64,000 nucleotides of DNA. Origin: Sutcliffiella sp. FSL R7-0096. Its GTDB lineage: Bacteria; Bacillota; Bacilli; Bacillales; Bacillaceae_I. The notes beneath the pieces were generated by a model. It had not been told where the DNA came from. It saw only the letters and a list, made by a program, of their open reading frames with translations, and made no database searches. The stretch covers positions 1,840,001 to 1,904,000 of the forward strand of contig NZ_CP152003.1 in assembly GCF_038595065.1 (NCBI RefSeq), written 5' to 3'. Shown piece by piece: positions 29,794 through 38,567 of this stretch. Position 1 is the first letter of the stretch. Every line of letters begins with the position of its first letter. A program made the position numbers and the translations under genes.

Positions 29794-30383
29794 TGGAAGC
29801 ACTCATCCATCATATCGGAAAAGTAATACCTTTAGATAAGGCCAACGTCGATACTGACCAAATAATTCCGAAACAATTTTTGAAGAGAATCGAAAGGACA
29901 GGGTTTGGTCAATTTCTTTTTTATGATTGGCGTTTTGAAACAAATGGAGAAAATAATGATTCCTTTGTCATGAATGACCCGAAATTCGAAGATGCCTCCA
30001 TTCTCCTCGCACGAAAGAATTTTGGCTGTGGCTCTTCCAGGGAACACGCACCCTGGGCACTAAAGGATTACGGAATCAAGGTAGTCATTGCACCATCTTT
30101 TGCAGATATCTTTTATAACAACTGTTTTAAAAACGGGATTCTTCCGGTTGTGTTAAAAGAAGAAGTAGTGGAGGAACTTTTTCAAAAGGCCTCTTACGAA
30201 CCTATAAAGATGGAAGTCGATCTAGAGCTCCAAGAGATTAGTTTAGGAAATGAATGGAAGTGCCATTTTGAAACGGATGAATATCGGAAGCAAATGCTCT
30301 TGAAAGGTCTGGATGATATCGGATTGACTGAAATGTACATGGAACAGATCAATGAATATGAACAAAATAGAAAAGTATATTGA
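29793..30383 (+). CDS. leuD: Isopropylmalate isomerase small subunit, 196 aa
   Basis: The partner of LeuC, forming the swivelling domain of the isomerase. The diagnostic [19 protein letters not shown] lies near residues 77-96, with [14 protein letters not shown] at the N-terminus. AGGAGG lies within the end of leuC, and the genes overlap by one base, which should give equal amounts of the two subunits. It is the last gene of the operon, followed at once by a strong terminator. Confidence 0.96.
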   Translation: MEALIHHIGKVIPLDKANVDTDQIIPKQFLKRIERTGFGQFLFYDWRFETNGENNDSFVMNDPKFEDASILLARKNFGCGSSREHAPWALKDYGIKVVIAPSFADIFYNNCFKNGILPVVLKEEVVEELFQKASYEPIKMEVDLELQEISLGNEWKCHFETDEYRKQMLLKGLDDIGLTEMYMEQINEYEQNRKVY

Positions 30384-30394
30384 TGTGTGTAAAG

Positions 30395-30429
30395 ACCATC
30401 GTCCTGTGAAAGGGAGATGGTTTTTTTTT
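30395..30429 (+). terminator. Terminator of the ilv-leu operon
   Basis: Stem ACCATC / GATGGT, extended inside by TCCT / AGGG pairing, and nine T. Confidence 0.9.
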
Positions 30430-30562
30430 CGCTTGTTGGAACTAATTGAAATAAAATGCTAACGTCAAGTAAGTATATTGCATTGTTAGTTTTTGTTAGA
30501 CCCCTGTACCGTCTTTTTGTATGATAGATTCATAGTATGCATTGGATGAGGAGGAAACGATA

Positions 30563-31513
30563 GTGGACTTTATTGCACTGGATTTTGAGATAGCCAATAA
30601 TGATCTGAGCAGCGCTTGTTCGTTAGGGATGGTTTTTGTTGATGATAACCGAAAAGTAAATGAAAAGTATTTTTTGATTAAACCACCGAGCATTAAAGTG
30701 GAGAAGTCCTTTTCGAAGGTACATGGCTTGACGGAAGAGGATTTAAAGAATGAGAGGACATTCGATGAAATTTGGGAAGAGATTCGTGGATATTTTACTA
30801 AGGATACATTGATTGTAGCGCATAACGCCTACTTTGACATGAGTGTGCTGAAAAGCTGCTTGCTTCACTATTCCTTGGAGGTACCGGAGTTTTTTTATGC
30901 TTGCAGTATACCGATAAGTACTCGCGGATTAAACGGATTTAAGGTGGGCAACTCTCTAAAAGCAAGAGTAGAGCATTTTGGTGTTATATTAGATTACCAT
31001 CATAATGCGTTATCAGATGCCAGAGCGTGTGCGGATGTGGTGTTAAAATGTTTGGAGATAAAGCAGCGGAAGTCACTTCAGTCGTACTGCAATACATATT
31101 CCTCCATTCCAATACATAGTTTTGGAGACTTGAAACCTCAGACTACCTTTTATACAAGAACGAAAAGGAAGAAAGTACGTAAACCTTTCCCTACAGTGTC
31201 GGTGAGTGACATTAAACCCTCAACGAAAGAGTTCGATGAAAATCACCCGCTTTTTGAGAAAAACCTGGTTTTTACAGGCGAGCTGATAACTGTAGAAAGG
31301 GCAAAAGCGATGCAACTGGTGGTTGATAAAGGTGCTGTCATCAAAAGCGGTGTCAGCGGAAAAACAGACTATCTCGTAGTAGGACAGCAGGATCCATCTG
31401 TTGTAGGTCCGGACGGGTTGAGTTCAAAGGAAAGGAAGGCCAAGGAACTGATGGAGAAGGAAAGCAAAATTAAGATTTTAAGGGAAGAAGAGTTTTTAAA
31501 GTTATTATCTTAG
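30563..31513 (+). CDS. DnaQ-like 3'-5' exonuclease with C-terminal BRCT domain, 316 aa
   Basis: The N-terminal exonuclease domain (about 1-165) has the DEDDh set: DFE near residue 6, HNAYFDMSVL and HHNALSDARA. A basic linker (RTKRKKVRKP) leads to a BRCT domain at about 230-316, with the DNA-ligase-like LVFTGEL and GVSGKTDYLVVGQQD. Such proteins probably process 3' ends of DNA or RNA. The open frame reaches back to a TTG at 30542, but AGGAGG lies eight bases before GTG 30563, which I use. It is a single gene after the leucine operon. No direct functional partner is near. Confidence 0.88.
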   Translation: MDFIALDFEIANNDLSSACSLGMVFVDDNRKVNEKYFLIKPPSIKVEKSFSKVHGLTEEDLKNERTFDEIWEEIRGYFTKDTLIVAHNAYFDMSVLKSCLLHYSLEVPEFFYACSIPISTRGLNGFKVGNSLKARVEHFGVILDYHHNALSDARACADVVLKCLEIKQRKSLQSYCNTYSSIPIHSFGDLKPQTTFYTRTKRKKVRKPFPTVSVSDIKPSTKEFDENHPLFEKNLVFTGELITVERAKAMQLVVDKGAVIKSGVSGKTDYLVVGQQDPSVVGPDGLSSKERKAKELMEKESKIKILREEEFLKLLS

Positions 31514-31591
31514 AAAAATTAGGTATATTTTACTGTTTATCCTAATTTCCGAAACCTGCTACCAAACTAAACCGTAAGTATAGTCGCAAAT

Positions 31592-31634
31592 CAAAAAGTT
31601 TAATAGATCAACTAGGACATCTATGAACTTTTTG
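31592..31634. repeat. Intergenic hairpin
   Basis: CAAAAAGTT / AACTTTTTG with an inner TAGAT / ATCTA stem. It may help end transcription of the exonuclease gene but has no T-run after it. Confidence 0.4.
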
Positions 31635-31713
31635 TTAATACTGTTATTTTTATCCTAATTAAGGGTACAAGATAATAGTCTATAAAACACAACAGAGAAC
31701 GGGAGAGGATTAT

Positions 31714-32664
31714 GTGAAGTCTATGAAAATGATGCTTGTGGGGATTTTAGCTGTAATGTTACTTACAGCTTGTGGAAACACCTCCAATGGGGTCGATGGG
31801 AATGTAGAAGGAAATGCTGAAGCTGAAGAAACGACTAATTCCACTACTGATGTAGAAGAAGTGGATGCGACAGAAGTAACAGAAGAATCGGAAACATTGA
31901 CTGCAGAAGAAGTACTGCAGAAATCTGCAGAAGCAATGTCTGAACTATCTAGTTATTCCATGGAAATGGTCTCTGATCAAGAAATTTCCATGGCTGGAGA
32001 AGATACAATCAAAATGGTTACAACAACAACAACTGATATGTCATTGAATCCAATGGCAATGTATCAAGTTACTTCCATTGAAGATGCGGATGGGATGATG
32101 GAGAGCATGGACAATGAATCGTACTTTTCAGAAGCTGGGTTCTTCGTTTATGATTCAATGGCAGGACAATGGTTTAAGATGCCAAATGAATTTGCTGCAG
32201 AATTGAATGCGATGTCTGAAATGCAAACAAATCCAGCAGAACAGCTGGAAATGCTGAAGGCATATTCAGATGATATGACAATGAACGAAGAAGATGGGCA
32301 CTATGTGTTAAACTTTGAAGGATCTGGTGAACAATTCAATGAAATGGCTGGTATGATTGGAGGCATGATGGGTGACGATATGGGGGGCATGATGGAAGAA
32401 ATGCTTTCTATGATGACGGTCAACCAATTAAGTTATGTTGTCCATGTTGATAAAGAAACCTTTTATCAAACCAAAGTATTGGTAAATATGGATATGGAGA
32501 TGGATATTGAAGGAGAAAAAGTGTCCAGTATCCAGTCCGTTGACTCCACGTTAAGTAATTACGATGAAGTTGGGGAAATTGCAGTGCCACAAGATGTCAT
32601 CGACAATGCACAGGAAATTACGATGGAAGATCTTGAGCAGATGGAGCAGCAAGGAAGCTATTAA
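31714..32664 (+). CDS. Methionine-rich lipoprotein (DUF6612-like), 316 aa
   Basis: A lipoprotein signal peptide ends in LLTAC, with the Cys at about residue 20, followed by a Glu/Thr-rich linker of about 45 residues. The mature part begins TAEEVLQKSAEAMSELSSYSMEM, the opening typical of the LolA/LppX-like lipoproteins called DUF6612 in Bacillus, which may bind lipids. It is extraordinarily rich in methionine (for example MIGGMMGDDMGGMMEEML), which might bind copper or scavenge oxidants, but that is speculation. The start is GTG with GGAGAGG five bases upstream; ATG 31723 is an alternative. Confidence 0.75.
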   Translation: MKSMKMMLVGILAVMLLTACGNTSNGVDGNVEGNAEAEETTNSTTDVEEVDATEVTEESETLTAEEVLQKSAEAMSELSSYSMEMVSDQEISMAGEDTIKMVTTTTTDMSLNPMAMYQVTSIEDADGMMESMDNESYFSEAGFFVYDSMAGQWFKMPNEFAAELNAMSEMQTNPAEQLEMLKAYSDDMTMNEEDGHYVLNFEGSGEQFNEMAGMIGGMMGDDMGGMMEEMLSMMTVNQLSYVVHVDKETFYQTKVLVNMDMEMDIEGEKVSSIQSVDSTLSNYDEVGEIAVPQDVIDNAQEITMEDLEQMEQQGSY

Positions 32665-32757
32665 TAAGGCGCTTTCTCATAAATAAGGATTATAACGGAT
32701 GGTTTATAAGTAAGTAAAAGCCACATAATCTAAGAAAAGTGCCATTAATAAAAAGAG

Positions 32758-32785
32758 GGAGGGGCCACAAGGTTCCTCCTTTTTT
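32758..32785. terminator. Terminator between convergent genes
   Basis: 9-bp stem GGAGGGGCC / GGTTCCTCC (two G-U pairs), loop ACAA, then a run of T into the end of the minus-strand gene. Confidence 0.85.
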
Positions 32786-33335
32786 ATGTTATCCGTAGCT
32801 TTACAGGTTCATAATCATAAAGTTTTCCTTCGTATATCCACTCCAGTCGATTGCTTTGTCTAAAATCGTCAGGTGTGACAAGGGAGGGGAGTTTATCCCA
32901 TAATTTAATACCTGAACGGTGAAGTACATCTGAGACAAATTGGGAACAAAAATAACTTGAATCAATCTCTACAGGTTCATTAATGGAAACTCCTAATACC
33001 CCAAGAAGATTGTAGAACCATTTCTTTTCCTTCTTCTGAAAAATGCCAATGATTCTCCTCATCTTCACCACCTCTCTTGGAGTCACTTTTAATTTATAAA
33101 GGACACAAGTAGTGCCAGGATACTTCCTATAAGTACCGTTTTCTACATCTTCCTTAACAAAGCCGCCGTTTAAAGGGTTGCTTGGTCTTTTTCTACCAAA
33201 GCTGTATAGCTCCATAAGATCACTGTCAAAAGAAAGGGATACATGATTATAAGGGGCTTTTGTATATTTTTTGATTGATTTGGTAAATAGGGTGCCTGTA
33301 TCTGTCAGCAATATGTAAACATATGTATCTTCCAT
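32784..33335 (-). CDS. NlpC/P60-fold YiiX/YebB-like cysteine hydrolase, about 183 aa
   Basis: The pattern PYNHVSLSF near the N-terminus (catalytic His) and YFCSQFVSDVLHRSG later (Cys) matches permuted papain-like YiiX/DUF830-type enzymes, in which the His precedes the Cys. Such proteins hydrolyse amide or thioester bonds; the substrate here is unknown. No signal peptide is seen with the start I chose. The frame continues upstream to 33401, but AAGGTG lies nine bases before ATG 33335 and the upstream part is AT-rich leader. It stands alone, converging on the lipoprotein gene. Confidence 0.75.
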   Translation of the reverse strand: MEDTYVYILLTDTGTLFTKSIKKYTKAPYNHVSLSFDSDLMELYSFGRKRPSNPLNGGFVKEDVENGTYRKYPGTTCVLYKLKVTPREVVKMRRIIGIFQKKEKKWFYNLLGVLGVSINEPVEIDSSYFCSQFVSDVLHRSGIKLWDKLPSLVTPDDFRQSNRLEWIYEGKLYDYEPVKLRIT

Positions 33336-33393
33336 CTTTAATAACACCTTCTTAAAAATAATTTCTTCTATTATATATATTATATAATTTCTC

Positions 33394-33423
33394 TTGACCA
33401 AAATTAACCATTAATTTCATAAT
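33394..33423 (+). promoter_or_regulatory. Sigma-A type promoter for the CdsA-like gene
   Basis: TTGACC, an 18-base spacer and CATAAT, ending 23 bases before the ATG. Confidence 0.6.
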
Positions 33424-33446
33424 AATAGGTAGAATGGGGGATTAAT

Positions 33447-34367
33447 ATGTTTGAAATAGAAGCAGTCATTACTTTACTGGTGATCGCATTGGGATTAAGT
33501 GTTTTCAGTATCATCTTCTACATAGTAAAAAGAAATACAACATCAAAAGATTTTTCCGATTTAACTGTCCGGGTGAAAACATGGTGGGGGATGCTTGTTG
33601 TATTTAGCATTGCGACTTTATTTCATCCACTTGTATCATTGTTTGCACTTATGATTCTAAGTTTCTTTTCCTTGAAAGAGTATTTTTCGATATTACGTAC
33701 CAGAAAGGTCGATAGACAATTATTCTTATGGGCGTATCTTTCCATCCCTATCCAGTTTTATTGGATCTACATTGGATGGTATGGGATGTTCATCGTCTTT
33801 ATTCCAGTCTATGTCTTTCTGTTCCTTCCACTGCCGAGAATCCTCGGAAAGGGAACGGTGGGATTCCTGCGCTCAGTAAGTTCCACACAATGGGGATTGA
33901 TGCTGATGGTATTCGGTCTTAGCCACCTAGCATTCTATCAGACAGCTACACCGGAGTATGGTGCAAATTTGGTTTTGTTCTTGGTCGTACTTACTCAATT
34001 GCATGATGTCGTTCAATATTTGGTTTCTCTCTATATTGGAAAACGTAAAGTCATCCCAACCTCCAATCCGAATATCACGTGGGAGGGATTCCTGATTTCC
34101 ACCTTTGTTACAACTGGTGTTTCCTATAACCTATACCCTTATTTAACTCCGTTGAATGAGCTGTTTGGGTTATTATCAGGCCTTCTTATCAGTGTTGCAT
34201 GTTTTGGGGGAAGCCTTGCAGTATCCGTCTTGAAACGCGATTTACTTGTAGGAGATGATGAAAAGGCATTGGTGCTTAAAAAGAGCTATTTAACGAGAGT
34301 GGACAGCCTTGCTTACTCTGCCCCAATTTTCTTTCATGTCATTCGTTATTATTTTGATTTTATGTAG
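33447..34367 (+). CDS. CdsA-like phosphatidate cytidylyltransferase family protein, 306 aa
   Basis: A membrane protein with about eight hydrophobic segments. The C-terminal block SVACFGGSLAVSVLKRDLLVGD followed by SYLTRVDSLAYSAP is recognisable as the CTP_transf_1 signature (SxxKR..D then a D-R-like element). The canonical signature has KDFG..IPGHGG..DR; here the HGG and final DR are replaced, so it is a diverged paralogue and may act on another lipid phosphate. Canonical CdsA makes CDP-diacylglycerol for phospholipid synthesis. GGGGG lies six bases before the ATG. It is monocistronic; an IS110 element follows. Confidence 0.78.
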   Translation: MFEIEAVITLLVIALGLSVFSIIFYIVKRNTTSKDFSDLTVRVKTWWGMLVVFSIATLFHPLVSLFALMILSFFSLKEYFSILRTRKVDRQLFLWAYLSIPIQFYWIYIGWYGMFIVFIPVYVFLFLPLPRILGKGTVGFLRSVSSTQWGLMLMVFGLSHLAFYQTATPEYGANLVLFLVVLTQLHDVVQYLVSLYIGKRKVIPTSNPNITWEGFLISTFVTTGVSYNLYPYLTPLNELFGLLSGLLISVACFGGSLAVSVLKRDLLVGDDEKALVLKKSYLTRVDSLAYSAPIFFHVIRYYFDFM

Positions 34368-34582
34368 TTTTCCGTTTCGATTAAGTGAGAAAAGAAATAC
34401 ATCTTTCTAATAACATATTTTTACATTAACCCTAATAATTTACAGTAATAGGTTATTAGGAGCATTCCTGTTAGAAGGATTTTCGGGGACTTGAACAAAA
34501 AAGAGCCCTCTTGGTATGATACGGGGTGTCAAATCGTGCACCGAATTGACCCCTAACTTAGGTAACCAAGGAGGACTCCAAC

Positions 34583-35860
34583 ATGGATTTTAAACAAAAT
34601 CAGAAGATAAATCAAGTCACCGAAAATACACTTGTAGTCGGAATCGATATTGCAAAGCGGAAACACTTCGCCTGCTTTGTCGATGACCGTGGGCGTGTGC
34701 TTCAAAAATCTTTTTCGGTATTACAGTCTAGCGACGGTTTTGATCGTTTTTACGAGCGTATTTTGGCTGCCATGAAAGAATACGAAAAGACGGAGGTCAT
34801 TGTCGGGATTGAACCTACCGGCCATTACTGGCTTAATCTAGCCTATTTCCTTGAGGAACGAGGCATTCCCCTGGTGATGACCAATCCTATGCACGTTAAG
34901 CGGTCAAAAGAATTGGATGACAACTTGCCAACCAAACATGACCGTAAAGATGCGTTAGTTATCGCTCGCCTGATTAAAGATGGACGCTTCAGTTATCCTC
35001 GTATCCTAAAGGATGTGGAGGCTGAACTCCGTGTGGGTTCAACGTTCAGAAGCAAGTTGACAGAGGAACTGGGTGCCGTCAAAAACATGGTCATTCGCTG
35101 GCTGGATCGCTATTTTCCTGAGTTCACCCAGGTCTTTCCGACATTCGGAAAGATGGCAATGGCTGTCCTGGAGTGCACACCATTTCCGGCCGATCTTCAT
35201 CAGAAACAACCGGATGAAGTATTGGCACTTTACCGTAAGGTCGAGGGGCTCAAATCCCCCCAAAGGCCGAAAGCCATACGACTGATAGAACTCGCTTCAG
35301 ACTCGATCGGGGTAACAGAAGGACGGGAGATGGCCCGTATGGAAATTGCCACACTCGTTCGCCGTTACCACCAGTTAGAACAAGAGATTGAAAGCATTAC
35401 GCAGCACCTGGTTGAACTTATCCAAACATCAGTAGAATACGAATGGCTCTCAACGGTTCCTGGACTTGGAGATACCACGATTGTCGATTTACTAGCTGAA
35501 ATCGGAAGCTTTTCTCACTATGAAGATCCACGCCAACTAATCAAACTCGCGGGATTGACATTACGGGAAAATTCCTCCGGCCAGCACAAAGGACAAAAGC
35601 GAATCTCCAAAAGGGGCAGAAGAAAGCTTCGTTCCCTCCTATTCCGAGTGATGATGCCGATGATTCGCCATAATGAAGCTTTTAAAAGGCTCCATGATTA
35701 CTACACAAACCGTAAGGATAATCCGTTACGCAAGAAGCAATCCATCGTGGTCCTATGCGGAAAACTCTTAAAAGTTCTCCATGGAATCAGCACGAAGCAC
35801 AAAGCGTTTGACGCAAAGCGAATGATGAGGGATATTCCTAGTCTCGCAGAGGCTATGTAA
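34583..35860 (+). CDS. IS110-family transposase (DEDD recombinase), 425 aa
   Basis: The N-terminal RuvC-like DEDD domain has VVGIDIAKRKHFACF (first Asp), VIVGIEPTGHYW (Glu) and TKHDRKDALVIARL (the Asp pair). A coiled-coil-rich middle (about 240-290) leads to the C-terminal Transposase_20 domain WLSTVPGLGDTTIVDLLAEIG, with the serine-bearing NSSGQHKGQKRISKRGRRKLR expected to attack DNA. IS110 enzymes use a bridge (seeker) RNA encoded in the element's own non-coding end. The gene is intact and full length, so the element may be active. CAAGGAGG lies eight bases before the ATG. Confidence 0.96.
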   Translation: MDFKQNQKINQVTENTLVVGIDIAKRKHFACFVDDRGRVLQKSFSVLQSSDGFDRFYERILAAMKEYEKTEVIVGIEPTGHYWLNLAYFLEERGIPLVMTNPMHVKRSKELDDNLPTKHDRKDALVIARLIKDGRFSYPRILKDVEAELRVGSTFRSKLTEELGAVKNMVIRWLDRYFPEFTQVFPTFGKMAMAVLECTPFPADLHQKQPDEVLALYRKVEGLKSPQRPKAIRLIELASDSIGVTEGREMARMEIATLVRRYHQLEQEIESITQHLVELIQTSVEYEWLSTVPGLGDTTIVDLLAEIGSFSHYEDPRQLIKLAGLTLRENSSGQHKGQKRISKRGRRKLRSLLFRVMMPMIRHNEAFKRLHDYYTNRKDNPLRKKQSIVVLCGKLLKVLHGISTKHKAFDAKRMMRDIPSLAEAM

Positions 35861-36023
35861 AGTCCTGCATCCCCTTTAAAGACCTAGACAACAGGATGAC
35901 ACGGAGAAGCTGGCACTATTTTTTCCATTCGACCTCGAGTCCCTAAAGGAGCTTCGCTAGCCTCTGCCTTATGACTAGACCGAACGAAGGAATGTAGGCA
36001 CACTGATGCCCAGAGACATGGGA

Positions 36024-36123
36024 GGGTACGTCATCATAAGCTACGCAGAGATCCATTGTGCATCGTATATCCAATGATCACTACTTTACCATCATTACCC
36101 AGTAGTGACCGCGTAGCGTACCC
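36024..36123. ncRNA. Candidate bridge/seeker RNA region at the right end of the IS110 element
   Basis: Nested perfect pairings fold 100 bases: GGGTAC (36024) with GTACCC (36118), GCTACGC (36040) with GCGTAGC (36111), and TCACTACT (36078) with AGTAGTGA (36101). Two internal loops about 9 and 16-31 nt long remain, like the guide loops of IS110 bridge RNAs. Strand and exact ends are not fixed. Confidence 0.5.
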
Positions 36124-36249
36124 ACCAAATGTAAGAGAATCACAAATTTATTAATATCTGTTAGGGAGTATGTCGAAAAATATTTTTTTGACATCCCACC
36201 AACGGGTCAAACCGTTGATATATCAATATTTATAGAGGGAGGAATGATG

Positions 36250-37182
36250 ATGAAGTTACTAATATTTTGTGACCCAGGGATTGACGATGCAATGGCATTG
36301 ATTTATGCTCTTTTACATCCTGAAATAGATGTTCTGGGACTTGTTTGTAGCTATGGGAACGTCGATAAGATTACTGCTGCCAATAATGCAGCACATATTT
36401 TACACTTAGCTGGCAGGATGGACATTCCGATTTTTAATGGTGCGGAAATGCCGGTGACTGGGGAACTCGCTGATTATTATCCCGAAATTCATGGAGAGGA
36501 TGGCATCGGTCCTATTAAAGTCACCAAGGGTGCCAACCAATACAGGATCCGCAATCTGGGGGAGGTATTTGAACTAATTGTAAATAATAATAATCTAGTC
36601 ATTGCTGACCTTGGTAGGTCGACCACCCTGGCTGCTTGTTTTCTATTAAACAAGGAAGCAATGAGTATGGTAAAAGAACTGCATATTATGGGTGGCGCAT
36701 TCATGGTCCCAGGAAATGTTACTCCTGTTGCGGAAGCGAACTTCTATGGAGATCCCATTTCCGCAAACCTTCTGTTGGCCCATGGGAAAAAAGTTTTCCT
36801 TACTCCTCTAAATGTTACACAGAAGGCAATCATTACAAATGACTATGCAGAAGCCCTTGAGTACTATACTAAAAATAAATTTAAGGATATATACATTCCC
36901 ATCATTAAGTATTATACTAAGGCCTACGCGAAATTGGTACCAGGTATGGAAGGTGCCCCTTTTCATGATTTGTTAACGGTCTATTCTGCTCTACATCCCA
37001 AAAGGATGCAGTACTTGGCTAAAAAAGTACATGTCGTTGTAGAAGGGAAGACACGGGGCAAATCGTTTGCTGACTTCCGTCATATGGAATCGGAGCAAGA
37101 GAGTAAGCATCACATTGCCTTAGGATTTGATTATGATCACTTTTTGCAAGAAGTTTTTCAAATTTTAACACGACCGATATAA
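36250..37182 (+). CDS. Inosine-uridine type nucleoside hydrolase, about 310 aa
   Basis: It cleaves ribonucleosides into base and ribose. The N-terminal Ca2+-binding signature CDPGIDDAMAL holds the Asp cluster of the family; MGGAFMVPGNVTPVAEANFYGDP and the C-terminal VHVVVEG complete the fold. Three ATG codons stand in a row at 36244, 36247 and 36250; GGAGG ends at 36242, so the third has the best spacing and I use it. Two inverted repeats lie just upstream (36171-36193 and 36200-36217) and may control expression. It lies directly after the IS110 element, so its promoter may have been changed by the insertion. Confidence 0.9.
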   Translation: MKLLIFCDPGIDDAMALIYALLHPEIDVLGLVCSYGNVDKITAANNAAHILHLAGRMDIPIFNGAEMPVTGELADYYPEIHGEDGIGPIKVTKGANQYRIRNLGEVFELIVNNNNLVIADLGRSTTLAACFLLNKEAMSMVKELHIMGGAFMVPGNVTPVAEANFYGDPISANLLLAHGKKVFLTPLNVTQKAIITNDYAEALEYYTKNKFKDIYIPIIKYYTKAYAKLVPGMEGAPFHDLLTVYSALHPKRMQYLAKKVHVVVEGKTRGKSFADFRHMESEQESKHHIALGFDYDHFLQEVFQILTRPI

Positions 37183-37220
37183 TGGAGAAAGATAAATAAG
37201 TGTAAGAAGGAGGAAGGTAA

Positions 37221-37784
37221 GTGGCTACAGAAAAAGAAAAGATGCTTGCTGGAGAATTGTACAAACCTTGGGATCCAGAGTTAATGGAAGAAAGAGTTCA
37301 AGCAAGAAGATTAAGTCGTCTGATAAACGAAACCACTGAAACGGAAGGGGACAGAAGAGTGGAACTCCTCAAGGAGCTTTTTGGTTCTACAGGAGATAAG
37401 GTCTATCTCGAACCGAACTTCCGTTGTGACTATGGATACAATATCCATGTTGGAGAAAACTTCTTCGCCAACTTTGACTGTTGTATACTTGATGTGTGCA
37501 AAGTGGAGTTTGGTGATAACTGTATGCTTGCACCGGGAGTACATATCTACACGGCAACCCATCCCATTGATCCCGTGGAAAGAAACAAAGGCCCTGAATA
37601 CGGGATTCCGGTAAAAATTGGTCACAACGTCTGGATTGGAGGCAGTGCCGTCATTAATCCAGGAGTCACAATCGGTGACAATGTGGTAGTCGCCTCCGGA
37701 GCGGTCGTTACGAAAGATGTTCCGCCGAATGTAGTGGTGGGAGGAAATCCTGCGCGGATTTTAAAAGAAATAGAAGTAAAATAA
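37221..37784 (+). CDS. maa: Maltose/galactoside-type O-acetyltransferase, 187 aa
   Basis: A left-handed beta-helix (hexapeptide) acetyltransferase moving acetyl from acetyl-CoA to a sugar hydroxyl. The N-terminal [21 protein letters not shown] is the Mac/Maa domain; [26 protein letters not shown] and [28 protein letters not shown] (catalytic His) are family hallmarks. The start is GTG with AGGAGG ahead of it. It follows the nucleoside hydrolase by 38 bp on the same strand, so they may be cotranscribed although no shared pathway is evident. The true substrate is uncertain, as usual for this family. Confidence 0.92.
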   Translation: MATEKEKMLAGELYKPWDPELMEERVQARRLSRLINETTETEGDRRVELLKELFGSTGDKVYLEPNFRCDYGYNIHVGENFFANFDCCILDVCKVEFGDNCMLAPGVHIYTATHPIDPVERNKGPEYGIPVKIGHNVWIGGSAVINPGVTIGDNVVVASGAVVTKDVPPNVVVGGNPARILKEIEVK

Positions 37785-37806
37785 ATAATCTATCATTTTT
37801 TCTAGT

Positions 37807-37840
37807 AATCGTTGCATATAATGTAACGATTCTTCTTTTT
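37807..37840 (+). terminator. Terminator after maa
   Basis: Stem AATCGTT / AACGATT with an 11-base loop and the T-rich tail TCTTCTTTTT. Confidence 0.75.
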
Positions 37841-37917
37841 GTTCTGGAAATGAATCTAAGATTTCTAATTTAGTTGCGGAACTATACATACTAGGGTATT
37901 TGGTGGGAGGGACGGTT

Positions 37918-38310
37918 TTGGAAAAGGAAGAGCATTCTTTATTTGATCAACCAATTATAGCCTTTGGCTTGCCAATACTTATTATGCTGTTTGGTGTTTT
38001 TTTGCTAGTGGAAGCACATAATTCAGGGAAACTAAAATACATCCCGGTAGTTTTCATCCTGCTTGGGTTATCCGAGATTATCCGTGCTGTAATGAGACGG
38101 CATTATCGTCCGACTAAGAGGAAGCGTGCTGAAATTAATCAGAAAAGTGGACATGTTGCTTATATTCTCATGGCTACAAGTGTGGTTTGTTCGGTGTTGC
38201 TTTTGATTATGGAGCGAATTTCTGTGGAGATGGTTTTATATGTACAGTTGTCGATGGCGATTGTGGTTTATCCTCTGCTGAAATTGATTTTACTTGTCCG
38301 ACATTATTAA
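37918..38310 (+). CDS. Uncharacterised small membrane protein, about 130 aa
   Basis: Four hydrophobic segments are visible (about 12-32, 40-57, 80-98 and 103-124), with a basic loop RRHYRPTKRKR between the second and third, so a four-helix membrane protein with positive charges inside is likely. I recognise no domain with certainty; it recalls DUF4181-type Bacillus proteins. The start is TTG at 37918, six bases after GGGAGGG; the frame runs to 37900 but without a better start. The stop codon abuts a terminator that has been split into two copies by a mobile repeat. Confidence 0.65.
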   Translation: MEKEEHSLFDQPIIAFGLPILIMLFGVFLLVEAHNSGKLKYIPVVFILLGLSEIIRAVMRRHYRPTKRKRAEINQKSGHVAYILMATSVVCSVLLLIMERISVEMVLYVQLSMAIVVYPLLKLILLVRHY

Positions 38311-38332
38311 AGTGACGGGGTATCCGTCACTT

Positions 38333-38550
38333 CAGTGTGTAGACAAAGTTATTTAATCTTCAAGATATGCAATAATCATGTTGATCGTAGTGGAAGACGC
38401 GCAGACTCCTGCGGGAGGAAGGGACATGGGAGACCCCGCAGGGCGTAGCCCGATGAGGCTCCCGGACCGCCCGCGGAAAGCGAAGCGTCTGAAACGTAGA
38501 TCAACAATTATATGCAATTCCAAAAATAAATTGGGTTTGTCAACAGTCTG
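38333..38550. mobile_element. Terminator-targeting repeat element, copy 1 (218 bp)
   Basis: Non-coding, imperfectly palindromic. Ends CAGTGTGTAGACAAAG and, inverted, CAGACTGTTGACAAAC; the inverted similarity runs about 50 bp inward to GTTGATC / GATCAAC. It is flanked by perfect 23-bp direct repeats (38310-38332 and 38551-38573), each a full hairpin AAGTGACGG-GGTAT-CCGTCACTT. Only the right copy keeps the T-run on the plus strand. The stop codons of both convergent neighbours touch or lie in the repeats. Confidence 0.88.
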
Positions 38551-38567
38551 AAGTGACGGGGTATCCG

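Larger units (their letters stand above)
34503..36123 (+). mobile_element. IS110-family insertion element (outer ends approximate)
   Basis: One transposase gene lies between a left flank of about 80-200 bp and a right flank of about 260-320 bp without genes. Just left of the gene an imperfect inverted pair GAGCCCTCTTGGT (34503-34515) / ACCAAGGAGGACTC (34565-34578) is seen. On the right a large nested hairpin occupies 36024-36123. IS110 elements make no clear terminal repeats or target duplications, so the exact ends cannot be read here; the bounds mark only structures I can see. Confidence 0.7.
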
